From positions 124,001-188,000 of the forward strand of contig SIJG01000022.1 in the NCBI GenBank assembly GCA_023374025.1: a stretch of DNA of 64,000 nt, in the 5' to 3' direction. Both the position numbers and the translations under genes were made by a program. Source of the stretch: Heterodera schachtii (Eukaryota > Nematoda > Chromadorea > Rhabditida > Heteroderidae). Positions 46,994 through 57,727 of this stretch are shown here, in pieces (the first letter of the stretch is position 1; the number at the start of each line of letters is the position of its first letter). The notes beneath the pieces were generated by a model. That model had not been told where the DNA came from. It did not search any database and worked only from the letters and a program-made list of their open reading frames with translations.

Positions 46994-47289
46994 TATGTTT
47001 CCAGTATTTTCAAAATTTATCGAATTTGACGATTAGGTACTCTTTCGGACAAATTTTCTGATTAATTCCTCCCAAGCATTCGCAGTCCCATGTCTATCTG
47101 AGCATAAATTCGGCTTCAACTTCGGCCCCATTTTGTCGATTTTGACTTGCCTGCAAACTATACCTCCCCGCCTCTGTGGTTTTCCACCTTAAACCAGGGT
47201 GTCATTGGAAAAACTCGCTTTCTTTGGACGGGTATGCTCATTTCCAAGGACTTAATGGGAAAAACCAATCTGTGAAATCCAAGGATTCG

Positions 47290-47575
47290 TAAAAATGATT
47301 CGATTTTTTTTGCGATTTATTATTATATTGTTAAAATTCGATTTTATTTGCGATTTATTATTTTATTGTTAAGATTCGATTTTTTTTTGCGATTTTTTTA
47401 TATTGATTGTTAAGATTTTATTGCGATTTATTATATTGTTAAGATTCGATTTTTATTTGCAATTTTTATTATATTGTTAAGATTCGATTTTTATTTGCGA
47501 TTTTTATTATATTGTTAAGATTCGATTTTTATTTGCGATTTTTATTATGTTGTTAAGACTCGATTTTTTTTTATA
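47290..47575. repeat. AT-rich tandem repeat, about 37-bp unit, eight copies
   Basis: The unit TTGTTAAGATTCGATTTTTA plus TTTGCGATTTTTATTATA recurs with length variation caused by T-run slippage. No gene on either strand. Confidence 0.85.
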
Positions 47576-48283
47576 TGCTAAGCAATAAAGTAGGAAATTT
47601 CCCCGTCGTCATTATACATAATGTTAGGAATAATTACATTTTAATGCATAGGTAAATAACGTGAAAATTGATTAATATAGAAAGTAGAAGAGAATGGAAT
47701 AAAAGGCATAGCAAAATGTGAATAAAAACCACATTAATAATAAATATTTTTATAAAATTCTGACTAATTTACACTTTATTTAATTTCGGAGTAGGAAAAT
47801 GTAGCTAGCCTAACATCGCCGACAAATTTTTGGAACATAATTTTTAACAAAAAAAAAATCCGAAAATCTAGATTTTTGAGTTTCTTCTGGCCATAACTTT
47901 TTTTCTTTCTCAACTAAATTAAACATTCATGGTACTTTTCAAATGAAAGAATTATTAACATTTAAAAATTGAAAATTTTTTGTTCATAAAAAATTAGGGT
48001 AAAATTTTTCGAAAAATTGTTTTTATCCAATTTCTAATTATTTTAAGGCCAAAATTTAAAAAAAAAATTTCCGTGTTCCATTAAGGAAAATCTATGAAAA
48101 ATTTCGACTTACTAACGTTTAAATTTAATTAAAAAGTGATTATAAAAAAATAGCTTTAAAGTGGCAAAATTATCAAAAAAATTCTAGCGGCTATTTCATC
48201 TTTGTCCGGTTGTCCTGTCTAAAACCGAAAAACTTTGTTTGGGCAAAACTTAACTTTTGATAATGCTTATATAGAAACATAAG
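47576..48283. other. AT-rich non-coding stretch
   Basis: No ORF, repeat or element end that I can support. It is A/T-rich DNA between the tandem repeat and the hAT-like element. Confidence 0.5.
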
Positions 48284-48943
48284 CAGGGTAGCCAGATCTG
48301 AGGATTTATCCTCATTTTGTGGCTTTTTGATAGGTCAATGAGGATTTTTTTGGAAAATGAGGATTTGAGGATTTTTGTGGCTTTTTGAGAAATTTTGAGG
48401 ATTTTTGAGGCTTTTGGATAAAATCCTCAGAATCTTTTAAATTTTGATAAATTGGCATAATGTTTTACAAATATTAATAATTTGGGTTTGTAATAGAGCA
48501 TCAAAACGAAAATAGAACCAATTTTTTCCAAAAAACCACAAAATTAAGAATTTTTAATTAAAATCTGCTAAAAATATGGAATTTTTGCTTATAATTACAA
48601 AATTTGGCCATTTTTGTTGACAAATTCTGTTAACAAATCGCATTAAAAATTACAAAATTTTTCCCGGCAGCGCCTATCGGCACCACCAGACCCCCTGTTC
48701 CCCAAAAAATTTTTGGAAAAAGCGCCGCAAAAAAACAACTTCCATTTTTCATGCTCAGAATTTCACCAAGTGCTTATTTCAAACAAAAAATTGCTCAAAT
48801 TTTTCTGTAAAGTCAAAAAATATAACATTTGAACATTTTATACGTGTTTTAATAAATTTTATAAAATTGAGGCTATGTGACCCAAAATGAGGCTTTTTTG
48901 CCTGCCAAATGAGGCTTTTGAAAATTTTAATCTGGCTACCCTG
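48284..48943. mobile_element. hAT-like element CAGGGTAGCCAGAT, TSD AACATAAG
   Basis: Perfect 14-base terminal inverted repeats CAGGGTAGCCAGAT, flanked by AACATAAG at 48276-48283 and 48944-48951. The left half has GAGGATTTT words, the right half GAGGCTTTT words, and the shared GC core is at 48665-48686. It inserted about 100 bases upstream of the S2 ATG. A related right end without its left end lies at 56,120-56,434. Confidence 0.93.
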
Positions 48944-49039
48944 AACATAAGCCTCTTGTTAAAACGATATGGGCTTATTTGTGCACCAACCTAATACTTT
49001 TTAATGACCGTAACCAATAAACCATTTTTATTTTTAGAA

Positions 49040-51518
49040 ATGGAAGTTAAAAAGTGTAAAATTAATTCCTTTTCATTGCCAATTTTCCTTCGGTTGATCG
49101 CTTTGGTAGGTATTGCTGATATTGCGAATGGAATGAACAGAAAGTTGAAGCAACCCTTGCTTCCTAAAGAAGACAATCATCAATGCCAATTTGAAGTGAT
49201 CGTCGATGGCACTACGGAAAAGGAGGACATGGGAAAAGCAATTCAAATTGGCAAAACATTCTTTTGGCGCGAAACGATGACAAATTGGAATTGCAAAAAT
49301 GATACGATTAAAAAGCCAGAAGAAATTGGATTCAAAAACTCTTACAAAGAATTGATTGAATTTTGCGAATATTGGAAAATGATGGCAATTGCAGCTGAAG
49401 CTTATGTGAAAAGTTGGGAGAGGTGCAGCAAATGTCAAAAACAGGAGAAGGAAGCTGAAGTTGGCACAAGTTCAACGAGGATACAAGAAACACTTAAGAC
49501 GGAAGAAAATGGTAGTAAATAAAATTTTTAAAAATTCAAAAATTGTTTAAATTTATTAGAAAAGCCGTTGGAATGCCATGGCATGAAGCCAAAATTCCTG
49601 CTGGTTGGGCAAGGCGAACTTCAAATGAGCTCAGCGATGGAAGTGATCAAAGCAGTGTACCGCGACTTATTCAAATGGGGCAAGGGAAAGCATTTGGAAA
49701 TGAAAGTAAAATTTAATTTTTGATAAAAATTCGAAATTAACGGTGTTTAAGGTTAGCTTAGTTAATCAAAGCATGTTTCGAGTAAGTTTAAGCAATTTCG
49801 GGGAATGGCTTACCAAATGCCAAAAGTTAAATGTATTAAATTAATAACATTTAAATTAAGGTGCATTAATTGTAAGAAATACACAAAAGGAGGTGTCCGA
49901 CATCAATCAAACGGGTGTTCAATTAAACGCGGATTTCAATAATTGTTTTAGAAATTACCTAAAGAAACACGCAGAGTTTAAAAAAAATAAAAAAGATTTG
50001 GAAGGACTTCGTGTCAGCTATTTAAAGCTGTGGGGTGACTTTGTCTATGAGTTTGGATTCGGTAATATTTAACACATTCATAAATTTTAGAAAAAGTTTT
50101 CGGGAAAGTTCTCTCGGTGTTCGAGTCGAGATTAGTCCAAAGACGACTCTACCTACTAGTATTTAAGTACACCCATGTCGAATTTGGTGTCAATTAGGGA
50201 ATTTTGACTGGGATGGTGGGGTGGGAGAAAATGGGAAGGAATCGAATGGGAAGGGAATTAACGATTTCCTAAGCAACGGTGAGACGACCAAATCCGAATA
50301 CTGAGTTTTATTTGTACCAAGAAAACCGAACCAACCAAAGACACAACTCCAACAATCCTTCAGTTTATTTTCTTAACCAAAAGCGGGAAAAAAGGGGGAA
50401 GCATCAACAAAAATTCATAAGTGAAGCAACAACGGCGAAGCGTAAAACGGCGAACATCAAACGGGGCGGGGCAGCAACGCCAAGCATCGACGAGGGGAAA
50501 AGCATGAGAAAAAAGGGGAACGGGGGAGAGCGATCTTATCAAAGTTCACATAAAGGGCAAATTGAATGTTGTCACTGGGAGGGGGGATCAAAGGGAAGGC
50601 GCAATGGGCAATGAGATGGGGTTAGGGAAAAAGAAAAGTTTTGGCGAAGGGGACGGAATAGGTTCAACCAAGGGCGTAGCCAGACCCTTGGCTTTGGGGG
50701 GGGCTGAAGTCAAAAAGTCGATTTTTAGGGGTGTATTTTTCCTTTTTAAGTCGATTTTTAGGGGTGTATTTTTGGTTTTTTGAAATCCCGAATTATGGGG
50801 TGTATTTTACAAAATTTTTCGCCAAAAAATTAATATTTTTTGCCATTTTGGCCTCCATTTTTCAAAAATATGGTAAAATGGGGGTCCGGCGGTGCCGATA
50901 GGCGCCGCCGGGAAAATTTTTGAGTATTTTAATGCAATTTTATTAAGAAAATTGCTTAAAATTAAAAAAAAAAACTACTGAAAATTTTTTACTTTTTGGG
51001 TTTCGGGGGGGGGGGCTTCAGCCCCCCCAGCCCCCCCCCCCCCCTGCCTACGCCCTTGGGTTCAACGGTGGGAATAGGGGTCTGACAAGAAGGGTAAACG
51101 CCGGGGGGAATCGAAACTAAATTTTCGCTCAACGCGATACCCAATGTCAATTCAAGGGCATACTGAATTGGGCCTTTCCTTGCGAATAAAAATTCAACGA
51201 CAAATAAATATTTGGCTTCATTTTTTAGATATGACTCGAATTTGTGCTTTTATACGGGAATACAAGAAGCTTGATGGTCGATTCATTGTCAATTTATGGA
51301 TGATGAAAAACAATTTCACAACTTTATATGCTGCAGTAAAGAACAACTTTACAATCCAAGCCCAGAGTTCCGAGGTGGAAAACTGGCTGGGCGAAATATA
51401 TTTGGCTCATCAAATATTAATTGATGGTCAAAAAATGCCCAACTCAGACGGTTTGATGGATGTGCCGGACCCGTGCGAGGAGGCAAAGCTAAAAGTTAAG
51501 AAAACGTGGGATGATTGA
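49040..51518 (+). CDS. S2: diverged five-exon secreted S-family protein
   Basis: Exons recognised: 49040-49511, 49560-49705, 49861-50061 and 51229-51518. The ATG follows a TTTTTATTTTTAG acceptor by two bases, as expected for trans- or cis-splicing. Signal peptide MEVKKCKINSFSLPIFLRLI ... IANG, then KLKQPLLPKED, FEVIVDGTTEKEDMGKAIQI, IEFCEYWKMMAIAAEAYVKS, LECHGMKPKFLLVGQGELQM. Exon 4 reads FNNCFRNYLKKHAEFKKN ... YLKLWGDFVYEFGFG and exon 5 DMTRICAFIREYKK ... VPDPCEEAKLKVKK. These four exons are free of stops and clearly diverged from S1/S4, suggesting selection. The third exon of S1/S4 is not found; only its last bases and donor (near 49,790) seem to remain. An exon 2 to exon 4 join would not keep frame, so either a short exon was missed or the gene is damaged. 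Intron 4 contains an element (50669-51058). Confidence 0.65.
50669..51058. mobile_element. hAT-like element CAAGGGCGTAG, TSD GGTTCAAC
   Basis: Ends CAAGGGCGTAGCCAG and its complement (with one mismatch), flanked by GGTTCAAC at 50661-50668 and 51059-51066. Next to the ends are G-rich and C-rich tracts around GGCTGAAG / CTTCAGCC. GTCGATTTTTAGGGGTGTAT is repeated near the left end. The shared GC core lies in the middle (50888-50909). At 390 bases it is the smallest complete member seen here. Confidence 0.93.
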
Positions 51519-52972
51519 TGAATGAATGGGCTGAGAATTATATGGAACGTCATATTTTTCCTTAGACTGTTTAAGGCCTGAAATGCAGTAAGAAAAGATG
51601 TTATTTAGCTTAGCGTAAAATAGATTCACAACACTTTTATTGGTTTTTTGTGTGCTGTTTTTGCAAATTGCCACATTTTTGGGTATAAAATTGTTTCTAT
51701 TTATTTGGTTTTATTTGTTAGCTAATGACTGGCGCATATATCATCGAGTCAATAATTTTCTATTATTTTTGCCGCTAAATAGCCAAAAATGTGGGTGGCG
51801 AGGACGGGTCGTGAAAGTAATAAAATTTTTTGAAGAAAATTGCATAAAATTATTCAATTAGCAAAATAGGGCAAATCCCCCGTTTCAATGTGGCCAGTAG
51901 TGAGCCATTGGAATTGCCTTTTTCAATAATTAATTTAATTATGGAATGAGTGAGGGATGCGCACTGTTGCCCCCCAGACCAACCGCATCGTCTATCTTTC
52001 CATTAATGTTCAAATCTTTCACTCAGATCCCCCATAAAAGTTAGAAGAGATTTATTCGAAATAATGTTCCATTAAAAGAGTTTCATTATGAAAATTTTTC
52101 ATTTTAACTATTTTTTTCGTTGATTTCACGTGGTTTGGAACTATACCAAATCTTCTCAAAAAAAGCAAAAAAAAAAAAAAAATAACGAAATGAGAGGAGC
52201 AGAAAAAGGAAATGACAAATTGAATAAATTGAACAATTTAATGATAAGGACATAATCATTAAGAGGCGGAAATATTAAATATGTTTTACAAAAATGGTAA
52301 GAAATTAAAATATAACCAAAAAAATAAAATATTTATTCCGAATAAATTTGCTTAAAAATACATTTTCAACAATTTGATAATTGTTAAAATAAAACATATA
52401 TCATTATTTGTTGCATAAAAAATGCGAAGGTTATTCCTAGGCCAGACCTCTGTGAAGAAGCCAAGCATAAAATGAAGAAAGTGCCGAACATGGACAGAAA
52501 AAAGTGGATAAAATGGACAAAAATGAACAATGGAAAATTAAAATGGAAAAGCTGGGACATCAAAAGTTGAGACGAACATAGGAAAGAAAACTGATCAGCA
52601 GAATTAAAAAGGCAAGAAAAAGCCGAACGCTGATCAGCGAATTTTGGGAAAATTCACTGTCAAGAGATGGGAAGAAGAGCATAAAAAGGCTTTTTGGTTG
52701 ATCACTAGTCCACAGTTGGACATTATATCCTATTTATTTTTTTTTTTTCTGTCGTATATAAATTTTGCAGCGCATAAAAGTGCGAGGCCCAACTAAGGGG
52801 CGCCAAAAACTAAAAAAATAAGATATTTTCTACAAAAATGCTTAAATTGATTCTTCGGTTTTGAAATCCACAAAAAAGAAAACTGATAAATAATTTTGTC
52901 GATTTTTAGGCTATGTTTTAAAAGCTAAATTCACACCAAAAGAATTTCGCTCGCCCTATTTACATTAATAAT
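51519..52972. other. S2 downstream region with an S exon-5 remnant
   Basis: No gene. At 52,438-52,482 the sequence reads RPDLCEEAKHKMKK, a decayed copy of the VPDPCEEAKLKVKK segment of S exon 5. The surrounding 400 bases are Lys/Asp-rich in that frame but interrupted. Confidence 0.5.
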
Positions 52973-53032
52973 TAGGGCTTCGATTTTTAGGTTTTTACAT
53001 ATTTTTTTCCTGAGCTCCCCGTGGCCTGAAAC

Positions 53033-54278
53033 TAGAGACCGGACAAGAGGGTCGGTCGGTCGGTTTCGGTTAAAAACCGAAAAAAACCGAAACCGAAAAA
53101 AACCGAAAAACTCAAAAATTTCTCGGTCGGTCGGTTTCGGTTAAAAAACCGAAAAAAACCGAACCGAAAAAAACCGAAGAAAAATTTTCGGTATATCGTT
53201 TCGGTTTCGGTTTTTTTTTGAATTTTTTCCAAAAAAAGCAATAAAATATTTTATTAACAGAAAAGGCTAAAGATCACCTCTGAACTAAATTGTAAAGCTA
53301 TTGAAGCTCTATCGAATGGTGTACTAATTTTTGAAAATTGAAAAAGGAAGCCAAAAAACATTTTTTTCAAATAGTGAGAAAATGTGCCAAAATAGTTAAA
53401 AAAGTCCAAAATAGTGACAAATAGTGACTAATACAAAACTTTTAGTATCACTATGATGAAATTACCTTACAAATAGAGATGATTGAATTTTCTATTCATA
53501 ACTCTTTCAATACCTAATTTAATTCTATGAACTTTTATTAGGTGCGGGTTGAAAAGTTACCCGCAGCTGAGGGTTAGTCAACCGGGTTAAGTTACGTTCA
53601 ACTCAGGATTGACTCAAAATAAAAAAACCAAAAACACAAAAAATATTTATAAAAATGTAAAAAAAAATTATGAAAATGTCATCTATTTAAATAAGTAAAA
53701 TGCTCTTTAAACAATAATCGTATCTTTGTACAAAGAAAAAAATCCGCTTTCAATAGAAAAAATATATAAAGAAAGAAAATGGACAATATTATCTTTTTTG
53801 AAAATATAACCTAATATGTTATAAAAATGGATATAAATTATATTCTTTTGCATATTTTTTCTATGCATGTGCAATGAAGAAAGGGGTTCAAATTATTTTA
53901 AAATAATTTTAATGCTATTTTTAACTGATTTTGTCTAAAAATAACAAATTTTGAGATTTTGGGCTTATTTTTTAAGAAAAGATAGGTTTTTGGGGGGGGC
54001 GGCGGTGCCGATAGGCGCCGCCGGGGAAAATTTTTAAGAATTTTTAATGAATTTTGTTAAGAAAATGGCCAACTGATTTTTGATAAAAGTCGGTCGGTTT
54101 TTTCGGTTTTCTGATTATTTCGGTCGGTCGGTTTCGGTTAAAAACCGAAAAAAACCGAAACCGAAAAACCGAAAAACTCAAAATTTTCTCGGTCGGTTTT
54201 TTTCGGTCAAAAACCGAAACCGAAAACCGAAAAATACCGAAAAAAAACCGAAAAAAAAACCGACCGGTCCGATCTCTA
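53033..54278. mobile_element. Nested hAT-like element with AAACCGAAAA words, TSD CCTGAAAC
   Basis: Ends TAGAGACCGG and (reverse) TAGAGATCGG, flanked by CCTGAAAC at 53025-53032 and 54279-54286. The subterminal parts at both ends are arrays of CGGTTAAAAACCGAAAAA and CGGTCGGTCGGTTTCGG. The shared GC core is at 54001-54022. The termini are those of the element at 12558, yet the words differ completely. Confidence 0.92.
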
Positions 54279-54286
54279 CCTGAAAC

Positions 54287-55130
54287 TAGAGTTGAGCGGG
54301 ACCGGGACCGGGGCGGGAAATCCCGGTTTTTTCAGGTCCCGGTCCCGGCTTTTGGAAAACAGAAATCCCGGCCCCGGGTTTGCCAGTCCCGGTCCCGGCG
54401 GGACTAAATAAGCACTGGTAAGAATGGGGGTCTGGGTGAGAAAAGAGAAGGGAATTGGTGAGGGATCAGAAATTTTTGATAAAAATAAATTAAATTATTT
54501 ATTTTCATTTATAGCATGTGTTCATGTGCATAAGTGGTCAAGTGGCTAAACCTTTTTACTTTCATTTGTCTCTTCGGTTCAATTCCCCGATGGAACAGAA
54601 AATTTTTTTATATTTTCTTTACCATTATTTTAATTGAATTTAATTAATAAAAAATATTTTAATTTAAAATTATTATTTTTTTTCATTTTTAATAGCCTAA
54701 AAACCCATAAATTAACCAAATATTTGGTCATTTTTTGACAAATTCTGTCAACAAATCTCACTCAAAATTTCAAATTTTTCCGGCGGCGCCTATCGGCACC
54801 GCCGGCCCCGCCCCCTCCCAATGTTCCAAAAAAGTTTTTTGAAAAAACATTGCCACAAAAAACAGCGATTTAAAAGCAAAAAATTTAAAAGATTGTTAAT
54901 TTATTTTAAAAAAATACAGAATTTTAGGACTCAGAAAATTCCAAGACCCCCCTGAAATCAAAATTTTTAAAAATTTTCCTCGAACTCGTCCCCCAAAACG
55001 TAAATACAAAATTTTATGGGTACATTTTTGAATATTGGCAATTTTCGTAACAAAGTGCACTTAAATTTTCAATTTTTTTAAAAAAAAATTTTCACTTGGG
55101 AAAAGTCCCGGTCCCGGTCGGAAAACTCAC
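54287..55130. mobile_element. Truncated TAGAGTTG element with CCCGGTCCCGG words
   Basis: The left end TAGAGTTGAGCGGGACCGGG is homologous to that of 14058. The following sequence GCACTGGTAAGAATGGGGGT is shared with it too. The right side ends in CCCGGTCCCGGTCGG near 55,120 without the expected terminus. It carries a tRNA-like segment (54525-54590) and the GC core at 54782-54803. Confidence 0.8.
54525..54590 (+). other. tRNA-like Pol III promoter segment inside the element
   Basis: TGGTCAAGTGG (54535) and GGTTCAATTCC (54576) match A- and B-box consensus, 41 bases apart. TCGG and CCGA can pair around the T loop. No acceptor stem is evident, so it is tRNA-derived rather than a working tRNA. Confidence 0.6.
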
Positions 55131-55694
55131 GAAAAACATATTTTTTTGGGATGTTGTTAAGCTACTTTTCGAGTTATTAGCACCTATTTTCTAGGTTTTT
55201 ATTTTTAGCACCTAAAAAACCTAAAAAATTTTTAAAAAACTTATTTTCACCTATTTTGGCATTTTGCCAAAATTTGTTAACAAAAATGCAATAAAAAGGA
55301 AAAATAGACCCCTAAGAATCGACCCAAAAATTTTTTCAAAAAATGCACCCCTAAGAATCGACCCGAAAATTTTCAAAAATACATCCCCGAGAAATGAAAA
55401 ATTTCTCAAAAATTCATCTCCAAAATTTATTTGTTTTTTTTCTTAACGAGAATTTTTGATTTTGAAAATTATGTATCTCATTAATGATTTGGCATAATAT
55501 TTTTGCTTTTTGAAGAAAATTTTCGATTTTACACCCATAAATTCGGAACTTTTTGGCACCTATTTTCCCATTTTTAGCACCTATTTTGGGGGGTTTTTAG
55601 AACCTAACTACCTATTTTGACAGTTTTTAGCACCTAAAAATCGAAGCCTATTAATAATGTTCAAAAAGATTGAAATTAAATAAAAGTATATTTT

Positions 55695-56110
55695 AAATTT
55701 TTCCTCCTCTTCCTTCTTCCTCTTTCTCCTCATCCTTCTTCCTATTCCTTCCTCCTCTTCCTTCATCATCTTCCTTCTTCCTCTTCTTCCTTTCCCATCT
55801 TCCTATTTCACCTCACTTCCTTCTTCCTCTTTCTCCTCCTCTTCCATCTTCTTCTTTCTCCTCATCCTTTTTCCTATTCCTTCCTCCTCTTCCTTCATCA
55901 TCTTCCTTCTTCCTCTTCTTCCTTTCCCATCTTCCTATTTCACCTCACTTCCTTCTTCCTCTTTCTCCTCCTCTTCCATCTTCTTCTTTCTCCTCATCCT
56001 TTTTCCTATTCCTTCCTCCTCTTCCTTCATCATCTTCCTTCTTCTTCTTCCTCCTCATCCTCCTCCTCTTCTACCATCTTCTTCCTATTCCTTGCTCCTT
56101 ATCCTCTTCC
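55695..56110. repeat. Polypyrimidine tract with 132-bp higher-order repeat
   Basis: About 400 bases are almost pure C and T on this strand (TTCCTCCTCTTCC-type words). The segment beginning CCTATTCCTTCCTCC recurs at 55741, 55873 and 56005, exactly 132 bases apart. Confidence 0.9.
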
Positions 56111-56119
56111 ATCTAATGA

Positions 56120-56434
56120 AATCCTTAATGAAGGGATTCAAATTGTTACTTCGAAACCCCCTGATCGGCACCGCCGGCTTCCCTTCATTCCCAAGTTTTT
56201 TTTTTTTTGAAAAAAGCGCCGCAAAAAATCAATTCGATTTTTCGTGCTCAGAATTTCACAAAATGCTTATTTCTAACAAAAAATTGCTCAAATTGATCAT
56301 GGAAAATCAAAAATATAATATTTGAACATTTTTAATGTGTTTTGAATAAATTTGTAAAAATGAGGCTTTTTGACCCAAAATGAGGCTTTTTTGCCTGCCA
56401 AATGAGGCTTTTGAAAATTTTAATCTGGCAACCC
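56120..56434. mobile_element. 5'-truncated relative of the CAGGGTAGCC element
   Basis: From the partial GC core at 56,162 to the end AATCTGGCAACCCTG this follows the right half of 48284-48943, including the GAGGCTTTT words. The left end is missing and the polypyrimidine tract abuts it. Confidence 0.75.
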
Positions 56435-56487
56435 TGAATATAAATGATAATAAATTTGTTTGCTGAAAATGATATTTAATGGGTGAG

Positions 56488-56765
56488 TGTCTGATTTTGC
56501 GTGCTGACACATTTGCGCCGCGCCATTTGCGCCGCACAGCAAAAGTGGACACTTGCGCCGCGGCATTTGCGCCGGAGACAGTTGCGCCGCGGATATTTGC
56601 GCCGCTTCATTTGCGCCGCAGACAGTTGCGCCGCGGCTATTTGCGCCGCTCCATTTGCGCCGCGACATTTGCGCTCAGACAGTTGCGCCGCGGATATTTG
56701 CGCCGCTCCATTTGCGCCGCGACATTTGCGCCGCCCAGCAAAAATGGACTTTTGCGCCGCGCTGT
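56488..56765. repeat. Array of the word TTGCGCCGC (about 17 copies)
   Basis: TTGCGCCGC is repeated with spacers of six to eight bases (GGATA, TCCA, GACA, CAGACAG). At the ends stand related pieces ending CAGCAAAAGTGGAC and CAGCAAAAATGGAC. ORFs in several frames and on both strands over it are artefacts. It resembles the word arrays at element ends, but no element can be delimited. Confidence 0.8.
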
Positions 56766-57111
56766 CAAAAATATTATTTTCATTAAAATTCAACTATTAT
56801 CAATAAGTTTTACTAAAAATATAAACCAACGACAAACATAACAAAACCAACTAACCAAAAACGGAAAAAAAAATTTTTCTGTAAGAAAATTCTATTATTT
56901 TTTTTGCTTATAAAAAAGAATGAAATTCAATTCTTTTGTAATTAATTTGCTCAATAAGATATTTTAATTTAATTTCATTGAAAAAAGCACTTATTTTCAA
57001 ATTTTCGCCACTATTTTACCATTTTTTGCATTATTTCGCAATTTTTGTGCCCTTATCTAAGTACCTATTTTGATATTTTTTTCGCCCTAAAATCCGCCGC
57101 TTAATGATCAG

Positions 57112-57216
57112 ACAATACGAAGGCTTGTTATCGCATATGGTCCCAATGAAAACCAAAATGATCAAGATTTGATCAATCATTACGTGCATGCACTTCAATA
57201 TGGAAACCCTGATTTT
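57112..57216 (+). CDS. Isolated exon-like segment, unknown protein
   Basis: Between an AG (57110-57111) and a GTAGGT donor, 35 codons are open: TIRRLVIAYGPNENQNDQDL, then INHYVHALQYGNPDF. The codon use and composition look like protein. No adjoining exon of the same gene was found, and it is not similar to Q, S or R. It might be a remnant. Confidence 0.35.
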
Positions 57217-57727
57217 GTAGGTTCATTTCTTTTGTCCCCTTTTTATTGTGCATGTTTTTTGCCCTCCAATTTTCATTTGTTTAAACGAAGCAATTCATTT
57301 TTTCCATCCCCAACTTTATTTTTTGATGAATTATTGTGTATAATTAATTAATCTGGGAATGTTCGTTAATTAATGATTTTTGCTCTCATCGTCGGCACAT
57401 TCAAATTTTTTCCTTCTAAAAAAGGCTGGAACATCAAATAACAGAAATTAAAAAAGGTTAAAAATTAGCTGACTTGGGTCACAAACTATTGCAACATAAA
57501 AAAGGTCATTGTATACAGGTTCGAACATAAAAGTGAATTTTGAATTTTCGACTTTTTGTTCGAATTCGGCTCCGGGATTCGAAATGGGCCAAAATTGATG
57601 TCAGAATGGTATTCTCCGACCCTGAAAACCTATAAAAAGACTTTATTTCTAACAAAAAACTTTGAAATTCCCTTTCTAAAAAGGGGTCCTACCATCGGTA
57701 GTATTACCCAAAAACAATATTTTTTTA

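Larger units (their letters stand above)
52973..55650. mobile_element. Composite nested element, outer TSD TTAATAAT
   Basis: Outer ends TAGGGCTTCGATTTTTAGGT and (reverse) TAGGCTTCGATTTTTAGGTG, flanked by TTAATAAT at 52965-52972 and 55651-55658. The outer element has TTTTAGCACCTATTTT words on the right side. Two other elements (53033-54278 and 54287-about 55130) lie inside it. Confidence 0.88.

Noticed and set aside
53032..54283. ORFs with Arg-Phe-Gly-Phe-Phe or Lys-Pro-Lys-Asn repeats
   Set aside because: They are translations of the AACCGAAA word arrays at both ends of a mobile element.
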